DNA of 64,000 nt, taken from assembly GCA_963816925.1 (NCBI GenBank), contig CAWFMY010000006.1, positions 1 through 64,000 on the forward strand, read 5' to 3'. Position numbers and translations under genes: made by a program. This document shows, one piece after another, positions 31,801 through 40,454 of the stretch. The stretch is from CAIWHR01 sp963816925 (GTDB taxonomy: Bacteria > Pseudomonadota > Gammaproteobacteria > Burkholderiales > Casimicrobiaceae). Below the pieces are notes generated by a model. It was not told the origin of the DNA. It saw nothing but the letters and a program-made list of their open reading frames with translations, and ran no database searches. Position 1 is the stretch's first letter; every line of letters starts with the position of its first letter.

Positions 31801-32607
31801 GTGCAAATCTTGGCCAAGGAACCTGGGATTCCGCTCATGGACCCGAATTCCCACGAGACTCTCCTTCAGCGGCGGGATGCAGCAATACTGACTTGGCGTG
31901 GCCCGGCACTGATGCTGTTTGCGCGCGCAGCTTGTGCCGTGGGAGCGCAAGCCGTTGTCGCAGGCGTGTTCGCCTTGCGCGCATCTCCGACTCCTTGGCA
32001 TGACGCCGAGCCATGGCTGCCGGTGTACGGTACATTGATCGACGCCGGATGCCTGGCGTTGCTTTGGTGGCTCACGCGCCGCGAGGGCATCCGTCTATTC
32101 GATCTTGTCGGGTTCGAGCGAACGCGTCTCGTCCGCGATACGCTGCTCGGTTTCGCACTCATCCCCGCCAGTCTCGTATTCATTCTTGGTGGCATCTATT
32201 CGACCGGTTGGCTTTTGTATGGGACGCTTACACCACCGTACCTCTTTGGGTCTCTGCCATGGCCGGCCGCTCTCTACGGGGTGCTGGTGTTCCCGTTCAT
32301 TTGGGGATTGACCGAGCAGATGACCTATAACGGCTACCTGGTACCCCGCTTCCAGGTTCTTTGTCGGAGTACGGGTCTCGCGGTCGTAGTTGTAGCGTTC
32401 GCCTGGTCGCTGCAGCATGCCTTCATGCCATTGACCTTTGATTTGAAGTTCATGGCTTTTCGCCTGTTGTCGGCGGTGCCAAACACGATCTTTCAAGCGC
32501 TTTTGTATCTGCGACTTCGCCGACTGCTTCCGCTCGCGATTGCGCATGCTCTGATGGATGGCGCGAGTGTGCTCATCGGCGTGCTTCTTCCGTCGGTTGG
32601 AGCATGA
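31801..32607 (+). CDS. CPBP (Abi/CAAX) family intramembrane protease-like protein
   Basis: A 268-residue protein from GTG 31801 (ATG 31837 is an alternative) with about eight membrane helices. Motif 1 reads EQMTYNGYLVPR (E172, Q173) where most relatives have EE-x3-R. Motif 2 has H206 (SLQHAF), and motif 3 HALMDG (H249, D253). The glutamate pair is thus half lost, so proteolytic activity is uncertain. The family includes CAAX prenyl proteases and bacteriocin-immunity proteins. Confidence 0.82.
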   Translation: MQILAKEPGIPLMDPNSHETLLQRRDAAILTWRGPALMLFARAACAVGAQAVVAGVFALRASPTPWHDAEPWLPVYGTLIDAGCLALLWWLTRREGIRLFDLVGFERTRLVRDTLLGFALIPASLVFILGGIYSTGWLLYGTLTPPYLFGSLPWPAALYGVLVFPFIWGLTEQMTYNGYLVPRFQVLCRSTGLAVVVVAFAWSLQHAFMPLTFDLKFMAFRLLSAVPNTIFQALLYLRLRRLLPLAIAHALMDGASVLIGVLLPSVGA

Positions 32608-32658
32608 CGCGACCGTTGCCACGGGTGTGCGGTAGGCGAAGGACCGTCTTAACGCGAT

Positions 32659-32749
32659 CTCTAACCCTGCGCCCAATCGAACGGGCCGATACGCAATTTC
32701 AAGTTGGCGAGCATCGAGGCGGCCCGCCGGTTGGCTTGATACATTAGGC
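32659..32749 (+). repeat. attC site, type B, degenerate
   Basis: 91 bp, R'' CTCTAAC, R' ATTAGGC (the G at the cut position is A). Inner GGCGAGCATCGAGGCGGCCC identifies type B. Confidence 0.75.
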
Positions 32750-32771
32750 GTCCAGGTATACGGAGGCAAGA

Positions 32772-33359
32772 GTGGACACGACTGGATACTCGATAGAGGA
32801 CCTAGCCGCAGAACTGCGCCGCGTCGTCTCGGAACTCGCAGACGAGCCCAAGATGCTGAACCAAATTCGTCCGCTGGCGCAGCGTGCGGCATTGTCCAAG
32901 GATTCGTGGCTCGAAAGGCGCTTTTACGTTGCGGATCCGGAGCAGGGATTTGGGGTCTATCTACTTCACGAAGAGCGTGATCACAGCCTCGCGATTTTTG
33001 CGGTGAGTTGGCTGCCCAACAGAGGCGCACCGCCGCACGATCACGGCACGTGGGCAGTTCTCGCTGGGGTTGAGGGACCGGAGAGGAATGAGTTCTTCGA
33101 GCGCATGGACGACGGCAGTCGCGCGGGCTACGCCGAGTTGAAGAAGGTTGGTGAGAAGGTGTTTCGCGCCGGCGATGTCCTCGCTATGCCCACCGGCCGG
33201 ATTCATAGCGTATGGAACGATAGCGACAGCGTTTCTGTATCGCTTCACGTCTACGGGAAGAACATCCAGCACACCGGACGATCCCAGTTCGACCTCGACA
33301 AGCGTACTCAAACGCCGTTCATTCTCAGGGTCGGCAATGAAACGAAGTCGGACACCTGA
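32772..33359 (+). CDS. Cysteine-dioxygenase-like cupin protein
   Basis: A 195-residue protein from GTG 32772 with GGAGG upstream. Iron ligands H89 and H91 are in APPHDHGTWAV and H145 in GRIHSVWN; YGKNIQHTG near the end is also typical. This matches the PF05995-related 'predicted metal-dependent enzymes of the double-stranded beta-helix superfamily'. A thiol dioxygenase activity is plausible; substrate unknown. It stops TGA inside R''. Confidence 0.82.
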   Translation: MDTTGYSIEDLAAELRRVVSELADEPKMLNQIRPLAQRAALSKDSWLERRFYVADPEQGFGVYLLHEERDHSLAIFAVSWLPNRGAPPHDHGTWAVLAGVEGPERNEFFERMDDGSRAGYAELKKVGEKVFRAGDVLAMPTGRIHSVWNDSDSVSVSLHVYGKNIQHTGRSQFDLDKRTQTPFILRVGNETKSDT

Positions 33360-33437
33360 CCCGGCGGTCAACACAAACGCCTGGTCGGCAGCGCTTCGCG
33401 CCAGCCGCGGGCCGCCGGTTACCTTGATACGTCAGGC
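33354..33437 (+). repeat. attC site, mutated cores
   Basis: Type A, 84 bp, R'' ACCTGAC, R' GTCAGGC. Confidence 0.86.
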
Positions 33438-33501
33438 GACCCATTCAGGGGTCCGCCCGCCCAAATACGCATTTGCGTCTCACTGCTGTGGAGACCACTG
33501 C

Positions 33502-34029
33502 ATGAAGACCTCTCGAAACCTCATTGCACTCACGGCAATTAACTTTGTGCTCTTGCTTCTTGCGGTAGCGCAGCAGCTGCATCCGGCGTTCGCGCAGATT
33601 GAACCGTCGGTTCTTCGGGGTCGCGCCCTTGAAATTGTCGATGGGCAAGGTCGCGTCCGGGCGAGCATCAACGTCCTCCCGCCCGGTAAGTCGTCGAACG
33701 GCGAAGAAACTCACGAGACCGTGCTGCTCCGACTCAACACGGAGCGTGGGCGGCCCTCAGTCAAGATTGGCTCCTCTGAGCCAGTTTCCGGTCTAAGCTT
33801 TGCCGGCCCAACAGGCACGAAGGACACTTACGTGATACTCCAGGCAAAGGGAACGGCGACTTCTCCTTGGTACGTTGGGCGCGAAGACGATGCGGCGTAC
33901 ACTTTCGACCCGCAGCAGCTACCCGGGGCAGGACAACTGCCAACCGGGATTGATCGGGCTCTGCGCCTACTGATCCCGTTGCCTGTACTGATTCGCAACG
34001 ACCAGGGGGAGTCGGATGGACAGGCGTGA
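33502..34029 (+). pseudogene. Exported protein truncated by an attC tail
   Basis: From ATG 33502: a signal-anchor (LIALTAINFVLLLLAVAQQL), then LRGRALEIVDGQGRVRASINVLPP and a beta domain SGLSFAGPTGTKDTYVILQAKG. At 33865-33880 the frame enters the end of an attC (CCTTGGTACGTTGGGC) and continues as unrelated sequence until it overlaps the next gene's start. The original C-terminus and most of its attC are therefore deleted. Confidence 0.65.
33865..33880 (+). repeat. attC tail remnant with R' GTTGGGC
   Basis: CCTTGGTACGTTGGGC inside a reading frame; only the last 16 bases of an attC. TTGGGC matches the R'' (GCCCAAT) of the following cassette at six of seven positions, so it is a true cassette boundary. 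Confidence 0.7.
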
Positions 34030-35005
34030 CACGGTTCTGGCACTGCTTGCGCTCGGGGCGGCGCCGCTCGGTGCCGTGGCCCAGCAGACGGCCAAGGTCG
34101 CTCGAATTGGCTACCTATCGCCCAACCTGGCCGCGAGCCCCCAACTGCGCGACGCCTTCCTCCAAGGACTGCGTGACCTCGGTTACGTCGAGGGCCGCAA
34201 CGTCGTGATTGAATACCGCGATGCCGAGGGGAAGCTCGAGCAGCTCCCCGCTCTTGCGGCCAAACTGGTTGCGCTCAACGTCGATGTCATCTTCGTGGGC
34301 GGAGGCACACGCGTCACCCTGGCAGCTATGCAGGCGACCAAGACTGTCCCCATTGTCTTCACTGGTGTTGGTGATCCGGTCGAGAGCGGGCTCGTCACCA
34401 ACCTCGCGCGGCCGGGCGGCAATGTCACGGGGTTGTCCAGCCTCGGCCCGGAGCTGGTCGGCAAGCGTCTGGAACTGCTCAAGCAGGCCATTCCGAGGGT
34501 CGATCGGGTCGCTGTCCTCTGGCTACCAGGCGCCCTCGGCGAACGCACGGACAAAGACATGCTGACGGGAGCAGACGTCGCGGCAAGGGCGCTGGGGGTG
34601 CGGCTTCAATTCGTTGAGGCGCGAGGTCCGGACGAATTCGCCAGGGCCTTCTCGGACATGCGCAGCGCGCGCGCGGGTGCTGTGACGGTGCTGCCAAGCA
34701 ACAGGTTCCTCAGAGAGCATCGGCGTCTCGTGGACCTGGCGGCCGAGAACCGGCTGCCAGCTGTGTACACATCGAGGGAGTTTGTCGATGCCGGGGGCCT
34801 TATGTCCTATGGTGCGAACTCCGCTGATTTGTATCGGCGCGCCGCGACCTACGTGGACAAGATTCTCAAGGGCGCCAAGCCCGGCGACCTGCCCGTCGAG
34901 CAGCCGACCAAGTTCGAGCTGGTGATCAACCTGAAAACCGCGAAGGCACTGGGCCTCACGATCCCGCAGTCGGTGCTGACGCACGCGGACGACCTGATTC
35001 AGTAA
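34016..35005 (+). CDS. ABC transporter substrate-binding protein (PF04392), copy 4
   Basis: A 329-residue protein. ATG 34016 follows AGGGGGA and overlaps the end of the preceding truncated frame. Signal DRRDTVLALLALGAAPLG ends AVAQQ. Core NLARPGGNVTGLS, EFVDAGGLMSYGANS and VDKILKGAKPGDLPVEQPTK present, C-terminus ending HADDLIQ. By eye it is the closest relative of copy 6 (45.1 kb), about two thirds identical, and shares its 3' untranslated pattern. Confidence 0.9.
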   Translation: MDRRDTVLALLALGAAPLGAVAQQTAKVARIGYLSPNLAASPQLRDAFLQGLRDLGYVEGRNVVIEYRDAEGKLEQLPALAAKLVALNVDVIFVGGGTRVTLAAMQATKTVPIVFTGVGDPVESGLVTNLARPGGNVTGLSSLGPELVGKRLELLKQAIPRVDRVAVLWLPGALGERTDKDMLTGADVAARALGVRLQFVEARGPDEFARAFSDMRSARAGAVTVLPSNRFLREHRRLVDLAAENRLPAVYTSREFVDAGGLMSYGANSADLYRRAATYVDKILKGAKPGDLPVEQPTKFELVINLKTAKALGLTIPQSVLTHADDLIQ

Positions 35006-35065
35006 TCTGTCGGCGAGTGACCGCTCATGGCGATTTCGGGCCTTGGATATGCTGGAGAGACTGGC

Positions 35066-35149
35066 GCCCAATCCTGCGCTCAACCGAACCACTCACCGGC
35101 GGCGCTCGCGCGCCGTCGACTCGCGGCCGGTTAGCTTGGTCCGCTAGGC
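35066..35149 (+). repeat. attC site, degenerate
   Basis: 84 bp, R'' GCCCAAT, R' GCTAGGC; arms partly type B (GCTCAACCGAAC). Confidence 0.8.
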
Positions 35150-35178
35150 GTCGCTAGCCGTCATCGATCGGGCAGCCT

Positions 35179-35538
35179 GTGCCAAGTCTAATGAGCGCCT
35201 CACCGGTCCTGGCTTCGCTCGACATTGAGCGTACCGTCAGCTTCTATTGCTCTCGCCTAGGGTTCACGCGCGTCTACGCTGAAAGTGGTGTTTGGGGTAT
35301 CGTGTCCCGCGACGCGGTCCAAATCCACTTTTGGCCGTGCTCCAACCGAGGCATTGCCGAGAACACCAGCTGTCGAGTGTATGTCGCGGGCATTGACGAT
35401 CTCTTCAATGAGTTGCAGTCCGAAGGCGTGATTCATCCGAATGCGCCGCTCGAAACGAAGCCTTGGGGCTCTCGCGAATTTGGCATTCTCGATCCGGATG
35501 GGAACCTCGTTACCTTTGCTGAGCGGGGCCACGCCTAA
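35179..35538 (+). CDS. Bleomycin-resistance-like VOC protein
   Basis: A 119-residue protein from GTG 35179 with one VOC module pair: SPVLASLDIERTVSFYCSRLGF, IHFWPC, and GILDPDGNLVTFAE. The layout is that of Ble-type binding proteins (length about 120, DPDGN-L), which dimerise to sequester glycopeptide drugs; whether this one binds a drug is unknown. The TAA lies in R''. Confidence 0.85.
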   Translation: MPSLMSASPVLASLDIERTVSFYCSRLGFTRVYAESGVWGIVSRDAVQIHFWPCSNRGIAENTSCRVYVAGIDDLFNELQSEGVIHPNAPLETKPWGSREFGILDPDGNLVTFAERGHA

Positions 35539-35578
35539 CCCGGCGGTCAACGCGGACGCTCCGTCGGCAGCGTTAGGC
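35533..35578 (+). repeat. attC site, 46 bp, right arm deleted
   Basis: R'' GCCTAAC and left arm CGGCGGTCAACGCGGACG, then GTCGGCAGC runs directly into GTTAGGC. Folding would lack the right-arm partner, so it is probably inactive. Confidence 0.85.
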
Positions 35579-35603
35579 GGCAAGAATTGAGCTTGGGCAG
35601 ACC

Positions 35604-36581
35604 ATGGGTGAACTAGCCAACGCGGATCGCGTCGAAGTGCTGATTCTCGTCGACAACGTGACGGACAATCTTTCGACCGTCCCCGAGTTTGTGGAGAACG
35701 AATTTCGACGATTCTGGAGGAGAGGCGGTCGGATCCTGTCCGGCCAATGCCTGTGCTGCGCTGCACACGGCTTATCCTGTGCTATCACCGCGTGGCGTGG
35801 CGACCACGCTAAAACGCTCTTGTTCGACACCGGTCCCGACGCCACGGTATTCGAGAGAAACGTTGAACGCCTTGGATTTGATATTGGCGCTGTTGACGGA
35901 ATCGTTCTTTCGCATGGGCACTGGGATCACGGCGGCGCCATGCTCCGCGCACTGGAGATGATCCAGATGAACAATGGCGGTCGCGAGGTTCCCACGTACA
36001 TGCACCCGGGGATGTACAGGACCCGCGCCACGCGGACGCCCGACGGATCGATGCATTTGTTTGACGATGTTCCGAGCGCGGCCGCGCTCGAAAGGCAAGG
36101 AGCACGCGTGTTCCACGCCACTGAGGCGCAGCTTATCCTGGACGACCTCTTCTTCGTCAGCGGCGAGATACCGCGAGTCACCAAGTTCGAGACAGGATTG
36201 CCGAATCACTTTCGGCGCACCGAGGATGATTCGGGTTGGGAGCCCGATCCCCTGATCGCTGATGAGCGCTTCGTCGCCGTGCGATTGAAAGACAAGGGTG
36301 TCTTCGTGTTCACTGCGTGTTCCCATGCTGGTGTCGTGAATGTGTTGACGCATGCGCGGGATTCCTTCCCGGGTCAAATGCTTCACGGCGTAATGGGAGG
36401 TTTCCATCTGTCGGGAAGTATGGAGAAGATCATCCCCGAGACGGTTGACGCTATGCGCGCATTCAACCTGAAGACAATAGCGGCAGGACATTGCACAGGT
36501 TGGCGCGCGATAGGTGCGCTTACATCCGCCTTCGGCCACGCGGTTGTGCCCTCCGCTGTGGGAAAGACATTCCGGCTGTAG
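35604..36581 (+). CDS. Metallo-beta-lactamase-fold hydrolase
   Basis: A 325-residue enzyme. Metal site SHGHWDHGG (H104, H106, D108, H109), then ACSHAGVVN, GGFHLSG and a late AGHCTGW. This set matches the archaeal/bacterial subgroup related to MJ0301, annotated as dihydropterin-ribofuranosyl-aminobenzene-phosphate synthase-like. The exact substrate is not established. All metal ligands are present. It begins at ATG 35604 and is followed by 280 bases without a clear attC. Confidence 0.87.
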   Translation: MGELANADRVEVLILVDNVTDNLSTVPEFVENEFRRFWRRGGRILSGQCLCCAAHGLSCAITAWRGDHAKTLLFDTGPDATVFERNVERLGFDIGAVDGIVLSHGHWDHGGAMLRALEMIQMNNGGREVPTYMHPGMYRTRATRTPDGSMHLFDDVPSAAALERQGARVFHATEAQLILDDLFFVSGEIPRVTKFETGLPNHFRRTEDDSGWEPDPLIADERFVAVRLKDKGVFVFTACSHAGVVNVLTHARDSFPGQMLHGVMGGFHLSGSMEKIIPETVDAMRAFNLKTIAAGHCTGWRAIGALTSAFGHAVVPSAVGKTFRL

Positions 36582-36864
36582 CCAGCACACGACCGCTCTT
36601 CAATGGGCAGGCATTCGACCGACTCTTCGACCCGCGCGGACAGCCGCCGTGCGCCGTACCGGGCGTTGGAGCAGACCCGCCGGTTTCGCGCCTTGTTCTT
36701 CCGAGCGAGTGCGGCGGCGGACCGCTCAACTCGGGCGTCGGGGGCGCTACATGACTTCGAAGGTCGGTCGGCAACTCCGAAGCCCGTATGATGTTCGCGC
36801 GAGTTGAGTCGCAATCGTGACTAACGTCCTTGTCCTCTTGGTTTGAATACTCGCATTTGGCACG
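36582..36864 (+). other. Intergenic segment without visible gene or attC
   Basis: Between the MBL-fold gene and a small membrane protein. GC-rich, several overlapping frames on both strands but none with a credible start or motif. The attC that should close the MBL cassette is not recognisable. Confidence 0.5.
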
Positions 36865-37158
36865 ATGGCTGTAACCAGCCTTAGGTATCTAGCGCTCGTG
36901 TTTATCATTCCTCGGAGAATGCGGGCTACCGATCCAGGATATTGGCAGTCGCTCGGTCGCCCACTCCCTCCGTTTGAAATGTCGATTGCCACCGGAATCC
37001 GCTTTCGAGAATGGGTCTTGGCTGGAGAATGCGCGAGTTTGACCGATGCTTCGACCCGTCGTTTATGCGTGCTGTTTCGCCGGCTCTATCGCACTGCAAC
37101 GTTCGCGTTCCCAATTACGCTGTTAGCAACATTTGCCTTGTTCTACCTGGCGCGATGA
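36865..37158 (+). CDS. Small membrane protein, UspB-like layout
   Basis: A 97-residue protein: short N-terminal hydrophobic part, an RRMRATDPGYWQSLGRPLPPF segment, a polar middle and a C-terminal helix TFAFPITLLATFALFYLA. The order of elements (LR-DP-Y--LG-P...R-C--FRR) recalls the universal stress protein B family, but the similarity is weak. Confidence 0.5.
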   Translation: MAVTSLRYLALVFIIPRRMRATDPGYWQSLGRPLPPFEMSIATGIRFREWVLAGECASLTDASTRRLCVLFRRLYRTATFAFPITLLATFALFYLAR

Positions 37159-37166
37159 GCGCCGTT

Positions 37167-37243
37167 GCCTGGCGGTTAGCGCCGACGCCCGTTGGCAGCG
37201 CTTCGCGCCAACCGAGGTCGCCAATTGCTTTTGTTCGTTAGCC
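37167..37243 (+). repeat. attC site, degenerate, R' GTTAGCC
   Basis: 77 bp, R'' GCCTGGC. TTAGCC belongs to the next cassette and is matched exactly by GGCTAAC at 37569-37575. Confidence 0.72.
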
Positions 37244-37289
37244 CCCTAAGCGTCATACCAAAGTCAAACCATTGGTCGGGAGCCACTTG

Positions 37290-37574
37290 ATGCCTACGCG
37301 TGAACGCAGTACAAGCTTCGCCCACGACTATCGAACCAATCCCGATGCTCGGTCCGTTCACTTTCCGGCGGTCAGCGTTGGGGCGCAAGCGGTTGGCACG
37401 CTCGCGCTTGCCGCCATCGCGGTTGGAGCGTTGGCTATCGGCGCTCTCGCCATTGGTCGCCTGGCGATCGGTCGCGCCCGAATCCGGCGGCTCGAAATCG
37501 ATGAACTTGTTGTTCGGCACCTTCGCGTTACCGAGCAATTGCAGACGCCGCCGAATCGCGACTCCGAGGGCTAA
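37290..37574 (+). CDS. Repeat protein with alternating Gly-Ala-Leu-Ala-Ile units
   Basis: A 94-residue protein from ATG 37290. After a polar start it has about seven pentapeptide-like units (VGTLA LAAIA VGALA IGALA IGRLA IGRAR IRRLEIDELVV), then RHLRVTEQL. Such units form short left-handed beta-helix or pentapeptide-like solenoids; homologous small proteins of unknown role exist in many proteobacteria. The stop TAA lies in GGCTAAC. Confidence 0.7.
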   Translation: MPTRERSTSFAHDYRTNPDARSVHFPAVSVGAQAVGTLALAAIAVGALAIGALAIGRLAIGRARIRRLEIDELVVRHLRVTEQLQTPPNRDSEG

Positions 37575-37575
37575 C
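37569..37575 (+). repeat. Solo attC R'' box GGCTAAC
   Basis: Exact complement of this cassette's own 5' hexamer TTAGCC, but followed by 30 unrelated bases and then another cassette's attC: a truncated cassette end. Confidence 0.6.
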
Positions 37576-37605
37576 CATGCCACTTGCGCTGATTCTACAA
37601 TCGCG

Positions 37606-37689
37606 GCCTAACCCGTCGCTCAACGCGGACGTCCCGCGTGCGTGCGCTGCGTCCACGAGCGGGCCGCCGGGTACCTTAGTTCGTTAGGC
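37606..37689 (+). repeat. attC site
   Basis: Type A, 84 bp, consensus ends. Confidence 0.94.
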
Positions 37690-37713
37690 TTTGCGCGAGA
37701 GACACCGTTGCCC

Positions 37714-38097
37714 ATGCCAATGCCAATGAATCCCGAGTTCTTCCGCACCCTCGAAGCCCGCCGCACTCTCGCTATTGTTGAGCGCGATCTAGCAGCAATC
37801 GAGGCGCTTCATGCGCCGGAGTACCAGCTGATAACTCCCTCCGGGCGAACTTACAGCCGAACGGAATACCTTGAAATGATCAGGGCTGAACCTTTCTATG
37901 CTGCCTGGGAGCACGGACCGATGGAAGTCAGGGTGTCAGTGGACATGGCAGTCGTCAGGTACCAGGCCAGAATTGCACTCTCGTCCGGACGGGTTGTAGA
38001 GTGTTGGCACACCGACACGTATGAACTTCGGGAACGGGTCTGGCTTGCGGTTTGGTCGCAGGCCACGGAGTTGCCCAAGACGGCGCCGGCGGCATAG
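37714..38097 (+). CDS. NTF2-like (DUF4440-type) protein
   Basis: About 127 residues; three closely spaced ATGs (37714, 37720, 37726) are possible starts. FFRTLEARRTLAIVERDLAAIEALHAPEYQLITPSGRTYSR is a typical DUF4440 start; VVRYQARIALSSGRVVECWHTDTYELRERVW gives the later strands. Substrate unknown. The upstream in-frame extension is attC sequence. Confidence 0.8.
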   Translation: MPMPMNPEFFRTLEARRTLAIVERDLAAIEALHAPEYQLITPSGRTYSRTEYLEMIRAEPFYAAWEHGPMEVRVSVDMAVVRYQARIALSSGRVVECWHTDTYELRERVWLAVWSQATELPKTAPAA

Positions 38098-38110
38098 GTT
38101 CCAAGGTGAG

Positions 38111-38191
38111 ATCTAACCCGGCGTTCAAGCGGGGCCAGATCGGCGTGGCTTTGCCAACGCCTTCTGAGCAACTTAAGTTGATTCGTTAGCC
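38111..38191 (+). repeat. attC site, degenerate
   Basis: 81 bp, R'' ATCTAAC, R' GTTAGCC, inner GGCGTGGCTTTGCCAACGCC hairpin. Confidence 0.75.
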
Positions 38192-38208
38192 GGCGTCAGC
38201 CGAGCGAT

Positions 38209-38517
38209 ATGCGACGTCGCTCATTACCGCGTCAGCTTGCCTCGATGTTCATGGCCTGCTTGATATTCGTCGCCGCGATCTACTTCCTGTAGCGCTCAAT
38301 TCGTGGAACGCCGATCGCTAAAGTCATCGAATGGGTCTTGTATCCGGGTGTCGCGCTCTGGTTCGGCGCTGGAGGTACCATATTCAACGGCGGCGTCGGC
38401 GAGACTGGCCACTTTCTAGTCATTGTTGCTGGCTCGGCGGGGGTATGGGCTATCGTTATCCTAGTCGCGATGCGCACCTTCACCTGGTTGCGTCTCCGGT
38501 CATTGGTCGCTCGGTAA
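38209..38517 (+). pseudogene. Membrane protein interrupted by an in-frame amber codon
   Basis: ATG 38209 opens a 102-codon frame ending TAA at 38515-38517. Codon 28 (38290-38292) is TAG, after MACLIFVAAIYFL. The continuation RSIRGTPIAKVIEWVLYPGVALWF and FLVIVAGSAGVWAIVILVAM stays in the same frame and supplies two more helices. A single point mutation from a sense codon would restore it. Family not recognised. Confidence 0.6.
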
Positions 38518-38544
38518 GGAGTGCTTCATGTCCATGTTGTCGCC

Positions 38545-38629
38545 GCATACCCCCTCGCTCAACGCGGTCGTCCCGCACGCGGGGGCTGCGCCCTCCGCAA
38601 CGGCCCGCCGGTTGGCGGGTTCGTTAGGC
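38545..38629 (+). repeat. attC site, R'' degraded to GCATACC
   Basis: 85 bp, type A arms (CGCTCAACGCGGTCG), R' GTTAGGC. Confidence 0.82.
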
Positions 38630-38651
38630 AGCACGTGAGGCAACCGAGAAC

Positions 38652-39035
38652 ATGCGCCTGCCGGAGCATCTAGAAGTCGTGGAAGGCATCTGTCGGTTCC
38701 ACCCGCGCGGCGAGTGCTCGCTTCTTGAGGCGGTAGACCTTGTAGGTAGCGCAATCGGATATTGCCGCAATCGGCGCGTAGCCAAACTCCTGATCAACGG
38801 GACCGGTCTGGCAGGCATGTCGGTTCCGAGCTTGATTGATCGCTTCCTGATGGTCGAAGAGTGGGCACAAAAGGCGAGCGGTTTCGTCGTAGTGGTGCTC
38901 GTTGTTGACGCCAAGTACATTCATCCCGAGAAATTTGGCGTCAAGGTTGCAGCCGATTTTGGTCTGATGTGTGATGTCTACGATTCCGAGCCGCATGCTC
39001 TCAAGTGGCTCTTCAGCGCCACACCTCCCCCATAA
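38652..39035 (+). CDS. STAS-like conserved protein
   Basis: A 127-residue protein. FHPRGECSLLEAVDLVGSAIGYCRNRRVAKLLINGTGLAG followed by PSLIDRFLMVEEWAQKASG and YIHPEKFGVKVAADFGL match a common family of small STAS-like or SpoIIAA-like proteins of unknown function. ATG 38652. Ends about 35 bases before the attC. Confidence 0.72.
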   Translation: MRLPEHLEVVEGICRFHPRGECSLLEAVDLVGSAIGYCRNRRVAKLLINGTGLAGMSVPSLIDRFLMVEEWAQKASGFVVVVLVVDAKYIHPEKFGVKVAADFGLMCDVYDSEPHALKWLFSATPPP

Positions 39036-39069
39036 TGTTTAGCTAGGGCCGCTGATGGTTTCGCATGCT

Positions 39070-39152
39070 GCCTGACCTGTCGCTCAACCGGACACCTCGC
39101 CGCCAGCGCTTCGCGCCAGCCGCGGGACACCGGTTGCCTTAGTTCGGTAGGC
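39070..39152 (+). repeat. attC site with R'' GCCTGAC and R' GGTAGGC
   Basis: 83 bp, diverged type A. The next cassette's R'' is GCCTACC, the exact complement of GGTAGGC. Confidence 0.82.
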
Positions 39153-39261
39153 AGCAACCCGGGGCCAACGGTTCGTACCGGCCGAAAGTGGCCGCCCGTT
39201 GGCGATTCCCACTACAGGCGTACGATAGTTGGACTTCCGCTCGCCGACGAGGTGGCTGAGA

Positions 39262-40254
39262 GTGATAGATCGGCGCACGTTCATTGGCAGCATTGCGGGC
39301 GGACTCCTGACCGTGCCGCTCGTCGCGCGCGCGCAGCAGCCAGCGAAAATCCCGCGAATCGGCTACGTGTCAGGAACCGGCAGCGCCACCGATCAAGGGC
39401 CCTACGTCGAAGCACTTCGTCGAGGGTTGCGCGATCTCGGCCAAATCGAAGGAAAGACTTTTTCCATCGAGTATCGCGGTGCTGGGGGAAAGTTGGAACG
39501 TGTCCCGCGCATCATTGACGAGCTCGTGCAGCTCAAGGTCGACGTCATTGTGGTCCCCTTGAACTCAGCGCTTCGCGCGGCCAAGCAGGCGACCAAGTCA
39601 ATCCCAATTGTCTTAGTGACGGGACTGGATCCAGTCGCGAATGGAACGATCAACAGTTTGGCACGGCCCGGGGGAAACATTACCGGCGTCGCGACACTGA
39701 CCCAAGATCTAAACGCAAAACGGCTGGATTTGCTCAGGGAGGTCTTTCCGCAGCTATCGCGCGCCGCTGTCCTTTGGACACCAGACGACTCCGGCGCGAC
39801 AACGAATTTCAAGGAATACGAGGCCGCGGCGCGTGCTCTTAAGGTACAGCTCCAATCCTTGCAAGTGCGGCGCGAAGACCCCGATGTCGACGAGGCGCTC
39901 CAATCGGCCGCCAGCGCGCGCGCCGAAGCGCTGATTACGATTACGGCTGCCCCGCTCTTTCTTCGACAAAGGCGTATCGCCGATCTCGCACTGAAGAACC
40001 GGCTGCCTACGATGTTCGCGGGGAGCACGTGGGTGGAGTCCGGAGGCCTGATGTCGTATTCAACCAACGATATCGAGGCGTTTCGCCACGCAGCCACCTA
40101 CGTCGACAAGATACTGAAAGGCGCCAAACCTGCCGACTTGCCGGTTGAGCAGTTGGCGATATTCGAGCTTGCGATCAATCTCGTAACCGCAAAAGCGATT
40201 GGCGTCACGTTTCCACAATCACTGTTGCTGCGCGCGGATAAGGTGATTCAATAG
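39262..40254 (+). CDS. ABC transporter substrate-binding protein (PF04392), copy 5
   Basis: About 330 residues from GTG 39262, chosen because it puts the twin-arginine signal IDRRTFIGSIAGGLL at the N-terminus; an upstream TTG at 39229 would add 11 residues. Cleavage region ARAQQ. Core SLARPGGNITGVA, GSTWVESGGLMSYSTND and VDKILKGAKPADLPVEQ present, C-terminus RADKVIQ. No partner genes. Confidence 0.88.
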   Translation: MIDRRTFIGSIAGGLLTVPLVARAQQPAKIPRIGYVSGTGSATDQGPYVEALRRGLRDLGQIEGKTFSIEYRGAGGKLERVPRIIDELVQLKVDVIVVPLNSALRAAKQATKSIPIVLVTGLDPVANGTINSLARPGGNITGVATLTQDLNAKRLDLLREVFPQLSRAAVLWTPDDSGATTNFKEYEAAARALKVQLQSLQVRREDPDVDEALQSAASARAEALITITAAPLFLRQRRIADLALKNRLPTMFAGSTWVESGGLMSYSTNDIEAFRHAATYVDKILKGAKPADLPVEQLAIFELAINLVTAKAIGVTFPQSLLLRADKVIQ

Positions 40255-40362
40255 TCAAGCGTTCGGGGTTGTGAGCGGCTTTTGCGCTCTTCGCTAGCGC
40301 TATCGGTTAGCCGGAATATTCGCCGGGGCGTCACTTGCTTCTTCCTGTCCAACTGGAATGCC

Positions 40363-40446
40363 GCCTACCTGTCGCTCAACGCGGACGTCGCGCGTGTGGG
40401 GGCCGCGCCCCCGCAGCGGGCCGCCGGTTAGCTTGAATCGTTAGGC
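40363..40446 (+). repeat. attC site with R'' GCCTACC
   Basis: Type A, 84 bp, R' GTTAGGC. R'' pairs exactly with this cassette's 5' GTAGGC plus G. Confidence 0.9.
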
Positions 40447-40454
40447 GGCAGGCC

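Noticed and set aside
32095..33030. A 311-codon minus-strand frame
   Set aside because: It runs antisense through the CPBP gene, an attC and the dioxygenase gene; arginine-rich, no motif, no ribosome site.
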